A DNA stretch of 64,000 nucleotides, taken from positions 62,001 to 126,000 of the forward strand of contig NZ_BDIY01000003.1 of NCBI RefSeq assembly GCF_002072155.1, written 5' to 3'. This DNA comes from Roseovarius sp. A-2 (GTDB lineage: Bacteria; Pseudomonadota; Alphaproteobacteria; Rhodobacterales; Rhodobacteraceae). Positions 26,169 through 35,401 of the stretch are shown here, one piece after another. A model generated the notes under the pieces. It searched no databases and had not been told where the DNA came from. It saw only the letters and a program-made list of their open reading frames with translations. Made by a program: the position numbers and the translations under genes. Positions within the stretch are counted from its first letter, which is position 1. Each line of letters starts with the position of its first letter.

Positions 26169-26969
26169 ATGAAACGCCCGAGCCACATGGCGCTTGTGAT
26201 CTGCCTGATCGGCGCGGTTGCGCAGGCAGAGGGCGCACCGCCCTTTCCGGAATTCACCTTCAAGCACGAGAAGGCCCCGAAGCCCGGCGAGCGGCGCAAA
26301 CCGCTCGTGCAGATCACGCCCGAGGAGGATACCGCCGCCCGCCCCGCCCCGCATCACCCTGTCGCCCCGCAAGACTCGCGGCACGGCTGGTTCTGGGAGC
26401 GGGTGCCGTGGGAGATCGACATTGATGCGGCAACACGCCTCGCCGCTGCCACGCAAAATCTCGCGCGCGCGCCTGAGGGACACGGAATTGTCGCCCCGCG
26501 TCTTGATGCCATCCAGCGGCTGGCCCGCGACAACGGTGTGCATATCCTGCGTGCGACCATCGGCACCCGGGTCTCGCCCGCCCTGGTGCTTGCGGTAATC
26601 GCGGTCGAGTCTTCGGGCACACCCGACGCCGTGAGCAGCGCGGGCGCGCAGGGCCTCATGCAGCTCATGCCCGACACCGCAGCACGGTTCGGCGTGGCGG
26701 ATGCGTTCGAGGCCGGAGACAACATCAGGGGCGGTGTCGCCTATCTCGATTGGCTGATCGGGGAATTCGGGGGCGATGTGCTGCTGGCGCTTGCGGGCTA
26801 CAATGCGGGTGAGAACGCGGTGAAATCCCATGCGGGCGTGCCGCCCTTTGCCGAGACGCGTGATTACATCCCCAAGGTGCTTGCGGCGTACGAGGTGGCG
26901 CGTGGGTTGTGCAAGACGCGGCCGGATCTGATCACCGATGCCTGCGCCCTGACCCTCGCGTCGAATTAG
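26169..26969 (+). CDS. Lytic transglycosylase (SLT domain)
   Basis: 266 residues from ATG 26169, with GGAG 9 bases upstream. A Sec signal ends near AVAQAEG. The SLT domain starts around residue 135: ALVLAVIAVESSG with the catalytic Glu, SSAGAQGLMQLMPDTAARFGV, then ALAGYNAGENAV. It cleaves peptidoglycan in the periplasm. Facing the Flp locus, it may open the wall for the pilus; that is inference from position. Confidence 0.9.
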   Translation: MKRPSHMALVICLIGAVAQAEGAPPFPEFTFKHEKAPKPGERRKPLVQITPEEDTAARPAPHHPVAPQDSRHGWFWERVPWEIDIDAATRLAAATQNLARAPEGHGIVAPRLDAIQRLARDNGVHILRATIGTRVSPALVLAVIAVESSGTPDAVSSAGAQGLMQLMPDTAARFGVADAFEAGDNIRGGVAYLDWLIGEFGGDVLLALAGYNAGENAVKSHAGVPPFAETRDYIPKVLAAYEVARGLCKTRPDLITDACALTLASN

Positions 26970-26971
26970 AC

Positions 26972-26995
26972 GGCCCGGCCTTTGAGGGCCGGGCC
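26972..26995. terminator. Hairpin between converging transglycosylase and scoB genes
   Basis: GGCCCGGCC and GGCCGGGCC form a 9-bp stem with a TTTGAG loop, 3 bases after the transglycosylase stop and 7 before the scoB end. Suited to a bidirectional terminator, though no T-run follows. Confidence 0.5.
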
Positions 26996-27001
26996 AGCCC
27001 G

Positions 27002-27631
27002 TCAGTTGACGATGGTCGCCTCGGTGGCGGCGCGAATGTCGTCCTCGCTCACGCCCTCGGCGGTCTCGACGATCCTGAGCCCGCCCTCGACCACATCCAG
27101 CACGCCCAGATTGGTGATGATCCGGTTGACCACCCCGGTGCCGGTCAGCGGCAGGGTGCAGGCCTTGAGCAGCTTGCTGTCGCCATGCTTGTTGGTGTGG
27201 TCCATCACCACCACCACGCGGCGCACGCCCGCGACCAGATCCATCGCGCCGCCCATGCCCTTGACCAGCTTGCCGGGGATCATCCAGTTCGCCAGATCGC
27301 CATTCTCGGCCACTTCCATCGCGCCGAGGATCGCCATCGCGATCTTGCCGCCACGGATCATGCCAAAGGACATGGCGCTGTCGAAATAGCTGGTATGGGG
27401 CAGTTCGGTGATGGTCTGCTTGCCCGCGTTGATCAGGTCCGGGTCCTCTGTGCCAGAGACCGGAAACGGCCCCATGCCCAGCATCCCGTTTTCAGATTGC
27501 AGCGTGACGTGCACGCCCTCGGGGATGTAATTGGGCACCAGCGTCGGGATACCGATCCCGAGGTTCACATAGGTGCCGTCTTCCAGTTCCTGCGCCGCAC
27601 GCGCGGCCATCTGATTGCGATCCCAGGGCAT
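27002..27631 (-). CDS. scoB: 3-oxoacid CoA-transferase subunit B
   Basis: 209 residues from ATG 27631. The family signature [10 protein letters not shown] and the catalytic glutamate in SENGMLGMG are present, followed by [23 protein letters not shown]. With subunit A it moves CoA from succinyl-CoA to acetoacetate or a similar oxoacid. Only 2 bases separate it from scoA. Confidence 0.93.
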   Translation of the reverse strand: MPWDRNQMAARAAQELEDGTYVNLGIGIPTLVPNYIPEGVHVTLQSENGMLGMGPFPVSGTEDPDLINAGKQTITELPHTSYFDSAMSFGMIRGGKIAMAILGAMEVAENGDLANWMIPGKLVKGMGGAMDLVAGVRRVVVVMDHTNKHGDSKLLKACTLPLTGTGVVNRIITNLGVLDVVEGGLRIVETAEGVSEDDIRAATEATIVN

Positions 27632-27633
27632 GA

Positions 27634-28329
27634 TCAGGCCTCCCTCACAGTGCGTTGTTCGATGCGCTTCTCGTGTTCGCCCTGAATCAGGCGGTGCACG
27701 TAGATGCCGGGCAGGTGGATGTTGTCGGGGTCGAGCGCGCCGGGCTCGACGATCTCCTCGACCTCCATGATGCAGGTCTTGCCGCACATAGCGGCGGGCG
27801 GGTTGAAGTTGCGCGCGGTCTTGCGAAAGATGCAGTTGCCGGTGGTGTCGGCCTTCCACGCCTTGACGATCGAGAGGTCGGCGAAGATGCCGCGCTCCAG
27901 AATATAGGTCTCGCCGTCGAACTCCTTGTGTTCCTTGCCCTCGGCAATCTGCGTGCCGACCCCGGTCTTGGTGTAAAACCCCGGAATACCGCACCCACCG
28001 GCGCGCATGCGCTCGGCCAGCGTGCCTTGGGGGTTAAATTCCAACTCAAGTTCGCCACTCAGATATTGCCGCATGAACTCTGCGTTCTCGCCGACATAGG
28101 ACGATATCATCTTCTTGACTTGCTTGGTCTGCAAAAGGATGCCGATGCCGAAATCGTCAACGCCCGCATTGTTGGAGGCGAATGTCAGGTCCTTGTTGCC
28201 TGCCTCCTTGATCGCCTGCAACAGCAATTCGGGAATGCCGCAGAGGCCAAAGCCCCCCGCCGCAATTGTCATCCCGTCGAATAGCAGCCCGTCCAACGCC
28301 TCGGCGGCCGAGCCATAGACCTTTTTCAT
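27634..28329 (-). CDS. scoA: 3-oxoacid CoA-transferase subunit A
   Basis: 231 residues. [10 protein letters not shown] near the N-terminus is the CoA-transferase I signature, followed by [15 protein letters not shown] and [15 protein letters not shown]. Forms the SCOT-type enzyme with ScoB, allowing growth on ketone bodies and polyhydroxybutyrate turnover. First gene of the pair. Confidence 0.93.
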   Translation of the reverse strand: MKKVYGSAAEALDGLLFDGMTIAAGGFGLCGIPELLLQAIKEAGNKDLTFASNNAGVDDFGIGILLQTKQVKKMISSYVGENAEFMRQYLSGELELEFNPQGTLAERMRAGGCGIPGFYTKTGVGTQIAEGKEHKEFDGETYILERGIFADLSIVKAWKADTTGNCIFRKTARNFNPPAAMCGKTCIMEVEEIVEPGALDPDNIHLPGIYVHRLIQGEHEKRIEQRTVREA

Positions 28330-28449
28330 CGCGAAACTCCTCCTGAAGTTTATCCGCTCCCGGTATCGGGCGGATCAATGGGTGGAGTCAACGCGGGGAC
28401 GCGGTCAAATGTCAGGAAATAGGGATTACTACGTAGACGTTGGAAGGAG

Positions 28450-28494
28450 CCGCGTTCTTGCAAAGAACGCGGACAGAAATCTTTTCAAGATTTC
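28450..28494. repeat. Two adjacent short palindromes between topA and scoA
   Basis: First: CCGCGTTCTT and AAGAACGCGG with a GCA loop (28450-28472). Second: GAAATCTT and AAGATTTC with a TTC loop (28476-28494). Both are perfect and are 3 bases apart. They resemble the palindromes at 38904 and 51548 in build, so a repeated element family is likely. They also sit just after topA and could end its transcript. Confidence 0.6.
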
Positions 28495-28508
28495 GGGCTC
28501 GCCCTGTG

Positions 28509-31160
28509 TCAGCCGGTCTTCTTGCGCGCGGCAGGCTTCTTGGCGGCAGGCTTCTTGGTGGCAGGCTTTTTCGCCGTCTTGCGGGGCTTGCCTTTTTTCG
28601 CCGATTTCTCGGCGATGAGTTCAACGGCCATGTCCGGCGTCACATCGGCTGGTTGCACGTCCTTGGGCAAGGTCGCATTGACCTTGCCCCATTTGACATA
28701 GGGGCCAAAGCGCCCGTCCATGATATGGATCGGGCCACCCTCGCCGGGATGCTCGCCGAGATCGCGCAGCGGCTTGGCCGCCGCTCGCCCGCGCCCGCCG
28801 GGATTGGCGCGCTTTTCGGCCAAGAGCTCAACCGCGCGGTTCATGCCGATCTCGAACACATCCGCCGGATCCCTGAGATTGGCATAGACGGGTTTGGCGT
28901 CCTCGGGGCCCTGATGCATTATATAGGGGCCGAACCGCCCGAAATTCGATTTGATCGTGCCGCCCTCGGGGTGCTCGCCCACCTCGCGCGGCAGGCTCAG
29001 CAGGGTCAGCGCCTTTTCCAGCGTCATTTCCTCGGCCTTCCAGCCCTTGGGCAGGCTGGCACGGTCGGGCTTCTTGTTCTCCTCAGACGCCTCGCCGCGC
29101 TGCACATACGGGCCGAAGCGGCCCGAGCGCAGGGAGATCTCGTTGCCGTCCTCATCCTCCCCCAGTATGCGGTCGCCGTTTTCCGCCGCGTCCCCGCCGA
29201 TGGGACGGGTATAGCGGCATTCGGGGTAGTTGCCGCAGCCCACGAATCCGCCCGAGCGCGAGGTCTTGAGGTGTAGCTGCCCGGTGCCACAGAGCGGGCA
29301 TTGGCGCGGATCGCTGCCATCTTCACGGGGTGGATAAAGTGTCGGTGCGAGCGCCTCGTCGAGCACGTCGAGCACTTCGGCAATCCTCAGTTCCGATGTC
29401 TCTGCGATGGCCGCCGAGAAATCACGCCAGAAGCGTGAGAGGATGTCCTTGTAATCCGCCTCGCCCGCACTCACCCGGTCAAGGTCTTCCTCTAGATTCG
29501 CGGTGAATTCATAGCCCACATATTTCCGGAAGAAGTTGATCAGAAAGATCGTGACGATTCGCCCCTTGTCCTCGGGATAGAGGCGGTTCTGCTCCTTGCG
29601 GACATATTCGCGGTCCTGGATCGTGCCCAACACGCTGGCATAGGTCGAGGGACGGCCGATGCCCAGTTCTTCCATTTTCTTGACCAGCGTGGCCTCGGTA
29701 TAGCGCGGCGGGGGCTGGGTGAAATGTTGCAGGCTGAGGACAGATTCGGCCTCTGACATAACAGCGGCGGTCGTCTCGGTCCCGTCCTGCGCCTTGGCGA
29801 ATTCAGCGCGTAGCGAGGACTTGGCGAAGGCCGCCTTGTCGCCCTGCATGATTTGCGGCAGGCGGCGGTCGTCATCGTCGCTCACGACATCGTCGCGGCC
29901 CTCTTCATAGACCTTGAGGAAGCCGTCGAAGAGCATCACCTGCCCGGTGGCGCGCAAGCCCACCTGACCATCGTCGCTGCCGATATCGACCGTCGTGCGC
30001 TCCAGCCGGGCGGCGGCCATCTGGCAGGCGAGGGTGCGCTTCCAGATCAAGTCATAGAGCTTGCGCTGATCGGCGTCGGTGGTCTTGATCTTGCCCGCGT
30101 CGCGCGTCATCTCGGTGGGGCGGATGCATTCATGTGCTTCCTGCGCGTTTTTGGCCTTGTTCTTGTACATACGCGGGCTCTTGGGCAGGTAGTCTTCGCC
30201 GTAGCGGTCCTTGATCGCATCGCGCGCGGCCATCACCGCCTCGGGGGCCATGTCGATGCCGTCGGTCCGCATGTAGGTGATGTATCCGGCTTCATAGAGA
30301 CGCTGTGCCGCACTCATGCATTGCTTGGCGCCCATGCCAAACTTGCGGCTGGCCTCCTGTTGCAGGGTCGATGTCATGAACGGGGCCGAGGGGTTGCGGG
30401 TGCCGGGCTTGGCTTCGACCGAGGTGACTGTCAGGGCGCGTGAGGCCACGGCCTGCACGGCCATTTCGGCCTGCGTCGCGTTTTCGAGATCAAATTTGTC
30501 GAGCTTCTTGCCCGCAAGGGTCACGAGGCGCGCCTCGAATTCCTGATCGCGCGGGGTGGCAAGCAGGGCCTTGACCGACCAGTATTCGCGCGCGTTGAAG
30601 GCCTCGATCTCCATCTCGCGCTCGACGATGAGACGCAGGCAGACCGATTGCACGCGCCCTGCCGAACGCGCCCCGGGCAGCTTGCGCCAGAGCACTGGCG
30701 AAAGGTTGAAGCCGACCAGATAGTCAAGCGCGCGGCGTGCCAGATAGGCCTCGACCAGCGGCGCATCGACCTGGCGGGGGTTTTGCATCGCCTCGGTGAC
30801 GGCGGTCTTGGTGATCGCGTTGAACACCACGCGGCTGACCGGCGTGTCCTTCTTGATCGCCTTGCGCTTGCGCAGGGTTTCCTCGAGATGCCAGCTGATT
30901 GCCTCGCCCTCGCGGTCGGGGTCGGTGGCGAGTATCAGGACGTTGTCGTCCTTGAGCGCGTCGGCGATGGCCTTGACGTGCTTACGGCTGTCAGTGCCTA
31001 CCTCCCATGTCATGTCGAAGCCGTTTTCGGGATCGACCGAGCCATCCTTGGGCGGCAGGTCGCGGACATGGCCATAGCTTGCCAAAACCGTATAGCCGTC
31101 GCCCAGATACTTGTTGATCGTCTTGGCTTTGGCGGGCGATTCGACAACGACAACGGGCAT
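28509..31160 (-). CDS. topA: DNA topoisomerase I
   Basis: 883 residues from ATG 31160, preceded by AGGAG; the open frame upstream is non-homologous. The TOPRIM domain starts MPVVVVESPAKAKTINKYLG, with ATDPDREGEAISWHL. The active-site tyrosine is in YITYMRTDG near residue 296. A zinc-finger region has CPLCGTGQ and GCGNYPECRY, then several GPYV repeats. A Lys/Ala-rich tail ends the protein, which may bind DNA. It relaxes negative supercoils. Confidence 0.96.
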   Translation of the reverse strand: MPVVVVESPAKAKTINKYLGDGYTVLASYGHVRDLPPKDGSVDPENGFDMTWEVGTDSRKHVKAIADALKDDNVLILATDPDREGEAISWHLEETLRKRKAIKKDTPVSRVVFNAITKTAVTEAMQNPRQVDAPLVEAYLARRALDYLVGFNLSPVLWRKLPGARSAGRVQSVCLRLIVEREMEIEAFNAREYWSVKALLATPRDQEFEARLVTLAGKKLDKFDLENATQAEMAVQAVASRALTVTSVEAKPGTRNPSAPFMTSTLQQEASRKFGMGAKQCMSAAQRLYEAGYITYMRTDGIDMAPEAVMAARDAIKDRYGEDYLPKSPRMYKNKAKNAQEAHECIRPTEMTRDAGKIKTTDADQRKLYDLIWKRTLACQMAAARLERTTVDIGSDDGQVGLRATGQVMLFDGFLKVYEEGRDDVVSDDDDRRLPQIMQGDKAAFAKSSLRAEFAKAQDGTETTAAVMSEAESVLSLQHFTQPPPRYTEATLVKKMEELGIGRPSTYASVLGTIQDREYVRKEQNRLYPEDKGRIVTIFLINFFRKYVGYEFTANLEEDLDRVSAGEADYKDILSRFWRDFSAAIAETSELRIAEVLDVLDEALAPTLYPPREDGSDPRQCPLCGTGQLHLKTSRSGGFVGCGNYPECRYTRPIGGDAAENGDRILGEDEDGNEISLRSGRFGPYVQRGEASEENKKPDRASLPKGWKAEEMTLEKALTLLSLPREVGEHPEGGTIKSNFGRFGPYIMHQGPEDAKPVYANLRDPADVFEIGMNRAVELLAEKRANPGGRGRAAAKPLRDLGEHPGEGGPIHIMDGRFGPYVKWGKVNATLPKDVQPADVTPDMAVELIAEKSAKKGKPRKTAKKPATKKPAAKKPAARKKTG

Positions 31161-31259
31161 GGGCACTCCTTCCGACTCAGGTCGAGGCTTATGGCGGCGC
31201 AACATGTGGGCTGGCAAGGGGAATTGTCAATGTGGCCCTTGTGACCTGCCGACGCGGGG

Positions 31260-32402
31260 TCAGCGAGCGAGGGAGAGTAAGCCTCCGGGCTGGCGGGTGA
31301 TCCGGCCATCGAGTTCGAGATCGACCAGCACCGGGGCGATGGTGCGCGCTGGTGCGCCGAGGTCGCGGATCAGTTGATCCTCGGCCAGTGGCGAGGGGCC
31401 AAGGCGTTGCAGGATCTGCCGGTGCAGCGCGGCGGTGTCGCGCAGGCTGCGGGCGGGGGGCTCCGGCGTGGTTTCCAAAGGCATTTCCGCCTGTGTTTCC
31501 TGGGGCTTGGGCGTCGGCAATGCCTCGATCACATCGGTGGCGTTGCGCACCAGTGTGGCCCCGTCGCGGATGAGCATGTTGCAGCCCGAGGCGCGGGCGT
31601 CGATCGGGTGGCCGGGTACGGCGAGCACCTCGCGGCCCTGATCGAGGGCGGTGCGCGCGGTGATCAGGGATCCGGATTTAGCGGCGGCCTCGACCACGAC
31701 CACAGCATGTGCCAGGCCGCTGATCAGGCGGTTGCGACTGGGGAAGTGGCGGGCCTGCGGGATGAGGCCGATGGGTTGTTCCGAGAGGCGCAGGCCGGTC
31801 CTGAGGATGTCGCCTGCGAGGGCGGTGTTTTCGGCGGGATAGATCACGTCGACGCCGCCGGCCATGACCGCCACTGTGCCACCCTTGAGGCTGGCCAGAT
31901 GGGCGGCGGTATCGACGCCGCGGGCGAGGCCGGAGACGATGGTGTAGCCTTGTTCCGACAGGTCAGCGGCGAGCGAGCGGGCCATGCGTGTGCCGAGTGA
32001 CGAGGCGTTGCGCGCGCCCACGAGCGCGATGACGGGGCGGTCGAGAACCGTAAGGTCGCCCATCGCCCACAGGATGGGCGGCGCGTCGGAGATGTCGCGT
32101 AAGGCCTTGGGATAGTTGGTATCCGCGCAGGTCAGCATGGTCGCGCCGACCGTTTTTCCGGCGCGCAGTTCAGCCTCGGCCACGCCCGCAGGGCAGGGGG
32201 TGTAATCGGTGACACCGGCGGCGCGGGCGACCTGGGGTAGGGCGTTGAGCGCTGCCTGTGCTGTGCCGTGTTCGGAGATCAGCCGGTGAAAGGTTGCCGG
32301 GCCGACTCGGCGCGAGCGCAAGAGGCGAAGCCATGACACCCGATCATCTTCCGTGGTGGGTGGGAGTGGGGGGTGAGTGGAAGGATGTGTATCCTCGGGC
32401 AT
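31260..32402 (-). CDS. dprA: DNA-processing protein DprA
   Basis: 380 residues. The Rossmann-like DprA fold shows VGARNASSLGTRMAR, SGLARGVDTAAHLASL and FPSRNRLISGLAHAVVVVEA, then SGSLITARTALDQGREVLAVPG. A winged-helix tail follows from about residue 310. It loads RecA on incoming single strands in transformation. It lies 99 bases upstream of topA in the same direction, a common pairing in this order. Confidence 0.94.
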   Translation of the reverse strand: MPEDTHPSTHPPLPPTTEDDRVSWLRLLRSRRVGPATFHRLISEHGTAQAALNALPQVARAAGVTDYTPCPAGVAEAELRAGKTVGATMLTCADTNYPKALRDISDAPPILWAMGDLTVLDRPVIALVGARNASSLGTRMARSLAADLSEQGYTIVSGLARGVDTAAHLASLKGGTVAVMAGGVDVIYPAENTALAGDILRTGLRLSEQPIGLIPQARHFPSRNRLISGLAHAVVVVEAAAKSGSLITARTALDQGREVLAVPGHPIDARASGCNMLIRDGATLVRNATDVIEALPTPKPQETQAEMPLETTPEPPARSLRDTAALHRQILQRLGPSPLAEDQLIRDLGAPARTIAPVLVDLELDGRITRQPGGLLSLAR

Positions 32403-32662
32403 CCGTGACCTCGCCTGCTTGCAGGATCATGGATAGCGCGGGCAAGGTTAATGCCCGGTAAACCGAAATCGGCTGAGTCGCGGATTTTTCGGGTTTTTCG
32501 TCTAAGCTTTTGAGATGCGGGGTTAATTATTTTTGTGGTTGGGAGGTGGTTGGTGTCTGTACCGCGACGGTGGCGGATGCGGACGGGGGCCGGGCGTGAC
32601 CGGGGCGCGCGGTGCTGGCGCGGGATGGCAAGGGGTGTGTCGGGCGGCCCCGGGCGGGATTT

Positions 32663-32684
32663 GGATATTTTTGGCAAGATGAAG
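32663..32684. repeat. Intergenic repeat element, copy 1
   Basis: Contains TATTTTTGGCAAGATGAAG. The 22-base core differs from copy 3 at 38943-38964 at a single base. Similar stretches recur between genes in Rhodobacterales by my recollection. Confidence 0.6.
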
Positions 32685-32720
32685 GCGGGCAGGGTGGCCC
32701 GGCTTGGGTGGGGGGATGTG

Positions 32721-32742
32721 AGTATTTTGGGAAAGGTGAAAG
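32721..32742. repeat. Intergenic repeat element, diverged copy 2
   Basis: AGTATTTTGGGAAAGGTGAA matches copy 1 with several substitutions, 58 bases downstream in the same direction. Confidence 0.45.
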
Positions 32743-32837
32743 GGGGGCTGCGTGGTGGGTGGGCTTGAACTGGAGTTTGTTCGGTTGGGATCGTCGGTAA
32801 TCGTAGCTGAGCCAGTATTGTGCAGTATGCACATGGC

Positions 32838-33695
32838 TCACTGATTGTTTAGCAACTTCTTAAATGCTATCTCAGCTTCCTTTCCCACCATGACATTTGC
32901 TAGCAACCAACCTACCTTCCCCTGCATGTCGTGAGTAACTGCTTTTCCATTTAGGTCCTGCCAAAGAAGATAAAGATATGAATTCCTAAAGCCCGGAAAG
33001 GCCGGAGCCACATTTGGAGGGGCTGGTTTCTCAATGTCACCTTCAGTTCTGGGAAATGCAAAATTCCACGCGTAGTACATATCTTCCAAGTCGGTACCAA
33101 CCGTTGCGAGAGTACCTGTTGGAATACGCTCCTTGCGTATCTGGTGGTTTGGAAGCTGCTCGATCACGTTTCGATAAGGCTGCCCATAAAATGGTCTCAA
33201 AAGATCATCTTCCCAGCCCTTTCCAACAATCCAGTCCAGACCAATGGTTCGGCGGCGTAGCTCAAAAAACAGTTTGTCCAGCTTAAAGAGATCGCCCGCA
33301 TGATTGGTATATGAAACAAGGCCATATCTCGAGTCAGGATGCCCCATTCGGTTTAATCTAGATATGAAGTGGCTGAGAGGCCTGTTGTGCCAATGCTGAT
33401 CGCCCAAAGCTTTCGGTTTCGGTAGGCTTCTGACAGAAAGGTCGCCGAAGGTTTGCAAATGCTTATCCCACAACCTCTCCAAATCGTGGGAGTACCCTCG
33501 CTTTACGGAAACGCCGTTCAGGATCAGTCCTGCCTTCAGGACTTTCTCGACGGCCTGAAGCGATTGCCACCAGAATTCCGCATGCAGTCCGTAAGTTTTT
33601 GTAAAACGGGCAAGGAAGTAATTTTGGTCTGCTGGTACGACAAAAAACTTGTCCGCGAACACTGATTGGAAATGCGTTAGGCTTGCATCGAGCAT
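32838..33695 (-). CDS. HEPN-like protein on an AT-rich island
   Basis: 285 residues with no family I can name with certainty. Around residues 38-75, WWQSLQAVEKVLKAGLILNG followed by RGYSHDLERLW matches the HEPN pattern (EKxLKA helix, then HDLxxL); R66 and H70 could be an Rx3H version of the nuclease motif. The rest is aromatic-rich (WNFAFPR, LYLLWQDLNGK). Two sampled 60-base lines give 45-47% GC against about 65% in tldD next door, so recent transfer is likely. A defence or toxin role is possible but unproven. Confidence 0.6.
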   Translation of the reverse strand: MLDASLTHFQSVFADKFFVVPADQNYFLARFTKTYGLHAEFWWQSLQAVEKVLKAGLILNGVSVKRGYSHDLERLWDKHLQTFGDLSVRSLPKPKALGDQHWHNRPLSHFISRLNRMGHPDSRYGLVSYTNHAGDLFKLDKLFFELRRRTIGLDWIVGKGWEDDLLRPFYGQPYRNVIEQLPNHQIRKERIPTGTLATVGTDLEDMYYAWNFAFPRTEGDIEKPAPPNVAPAFPGFRNSYLYLLWQDLNGKAVTHDMQGKVGWLLANVMVGKEAEIAFKKLLNNQ

Positions 33696-33776
33696 CGGGG
33701 AACCTCGTGTTCCAGAATCTAATTCAAACGCTTGGCTAAATTCACAATCGGCCCTGCCTCAAGTCATGCCGCCCCC

Positions 33777-35198
33777 CTACGCCGCCGATCCCCCCACCGT
33801 CAGACCGCCGATTAGCACCGTGGGTTGACCCACGCCGACGGGCACCCATTGACCGGCCTTGCCGCAATTGCCCATGCCGGGGTCGAGGGCCATGTCGTTG
33901 CCGAGGCCCCGGATCTGTTGCAGGGCGGTGGCGCCGTCGCCGATGAGGGTGGCGCCCTTGACCGGCGCGCCGATCTGGCCGTTTTTGACGCGGTAGGCCT
34001 CGGTGCAGGAAAAGACGAACTTGCCGTTGGTGATGTCGACCTGCCCGCCGCCGAAGCCGACGGCATAGATGCCGTCCTTCATTTCCGACAGCAGATCGCC
34101 CGGTGTGGCGTCGCCGCCCAGCATGTAGGTGTTGGTCATGCGCGGCATGGGGGCGTGGGCGTAGCTTTCGCGGCGGCCGTTGCCGGTGGCCTCTACCCCC
34201 ATCAGGCGGGCGTTCTGGCGGTCCTGCATGTAGCCCACAAGGATGCCGTCCTCGATCAAAACATTGCGGGCCGAGGGGGTGCCCTCATCGTCGATGGTGA
34301 GCGAGCCGCGCCGGTCGGGGATTGTGCCGTCATCAAGGACCGTGACGCCGGGGGCGGCGATGCGTTGGCCCATGAGACCGGCGAAGGCGGAGGAGCCCTT
34401 GCGGTTGAAATCGCCCTCGAGCCCGTGACCGATCGCCTCGTGCAGCAGGATGCCGGGCCAGCCGGGGCCGAGGACCACGTCCATCACGCCTGCGGGGGCG
34501 GCTTCGGCGGAAAGGTTGACGAGGGCGATGCGCAGCGCCTCGCGGGTCTTGGCCTGCCAGTCGGCGGGCATCAGCAGACCGTCGAGGCCGATGCGCCCGC
34601 CGCCCCCCGCGCTGCCGTTCTCTCGGCGACCGTCCTGTTCGACGATCACCGAGACGTTGACACGGGTCATCGGGCGGATGTCGCCCACCTCTGTGCCGTC
34701 GGGGCGCAGGATCACCACCTCTTGCAATGAGGCGGCGATGGAGGCGGTGACCTGCACCACGCGGGGGTCGAGATCGCGGGCGAAGGCGTCAATCTCGCGC
34801 AGGGTGTCGAGCTTGACCGGGAAGGACGCCCCGGCAATCGGGTCGTCATCGGTATAGAGGTGGCGGTTTGTGCGGGCAGGCCCGGCGGCGAGGGTGCCGC
34901 CGCCGTCGCCCACGGCGAGGCGGGCGGTCTCGACCGCGCGCTTGAGGGCGGCGTCGTTCACTTCGGAGGAATGGGCGTAGCCCGTCACCTCGCCGCGCAC
35001 GGCGCGCAGGCCGAAGCCTTCGGAGGCGTCATAGGAGGCGGTCTTGACCCGGCCATCGTCGAAGGTCAACGCCTCAGCGCGGCGGCGTTCAAGGAACAAC
35101 TCGCCGTCATCGGCACCGCGCGTGGCCTCTTGCAGATGCGAGAGTGCGGCATCCCGGTCAAGCAGGCTGTCGAAGGGGCGAAAGGCGGTGTCAGTCAT
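33777..35198 (-). CDS. tldD: Metalloprotease TldD
   Basis: 473 residues. The metal-binding signature HEAIGHGLEGD is present around residue 252, in the TldD/PmbA fold, together with FSCTEAYRVKNGQI and the conserved end GMGNCGKAGQWVPVGVGQPT. With TldE it degrades unfolded peptides and matures some modified peptides. No tldE is in the window. It is divergent from ctaC across a region with an FNR-type box. Confidence 0.94.
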   Translation of the reverse strand: MTDTAFRPFDSLLDRDAALSHLQEATRGADDGELFLERRRAEALTFDDGRVKTASYDASEGFGLRAVRGEVTGYAHSSEVNDAALKRAVETARLAVGDGGGTLAAGPARTNRHLYTDDDPIAGASFPVKLDTLREIDAFARDLDPRVVQVTASIAASLQEVVILRPDGTEVGDIRPMTRVNVSVIVEQDGRRENGSAGGGGRIGLDGLLMPADWQAKTREALRIALVNLSAEAAPAGVMDVVLGPGWPGILLHEAIGHGLEGDFNRKGSSAFAGLMGQRIAAPGVTVLDDGTIPDRRGSLTIDDEGTPSARNVLIEDGILVGYMQDRQNARLMGVEATGNGRRESYAHAPMPRMTNTYMLGGDATPGDLLSEMKDGIYAVGFGGGQVDITNGKFVFSCTEAYRVKNGQIGAPVKGATLIGDGATALQQIRGLGNDMALDPGMGNCGKAGQWVPVGVGQPTVLIGGLTVGGSAA

Positions 35199-35243
35199 GG
35201 AGAAGTGTCCTATATGATGGCGGGAGACGGGGGCTGTGCCAAA

Positions 35244-35257
35244 TTGATCCAGATCAA
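35244..35257. promoter_or_regulatory. FNR/CRP-type box upstream of ctaC
   Basis: TTGATCCAGATCAA is a perfect TTGAT-N4-ATCAA palindrome, the consensus of FnrL/Dnr-type regulators. Its centre is about 151 bases before ctaC and 52 before tldD. It would link cytochrome aa3 synthesis (or tldD) to oxygen. The direction of the effect cannot be read here. Confidence 0.75.
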
Positions 35258-35401
35258 AAAAGCGTCCGTTTGCCGCAATGCTCTTTCTTGTCGTTTGCGG
35301 CAGAATATGGTTTTAGACAGCACCAAGACAACGGGATTCCGCCGCATCGGCGCAAGACCTGCCACAAAGACATGAACCGCTTCAACCGATCAGGGTGTAA
35401 T

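Larger units (their letters stand above)
32403..32837. other. 435-base intergenic stretch with repeated elements
   Basis: No credible gene: short open frames on either strand are low-complexity and match nothing I know. It holds two copies of the repeated element (32663-32684 and a diverged copy at 32721-32742) and a G-rich plus strand. The composition changes sharply at about 32780, where the AT-rich gene begins. Confidence 0.5.

Noticed and set aside
32535..32768. Short plus-strand frames between dprA and the HEPN-like gene
   Set aside because: Glycine/arginine-rich, cross the repeat elements, and have no similarity or ribosome site.
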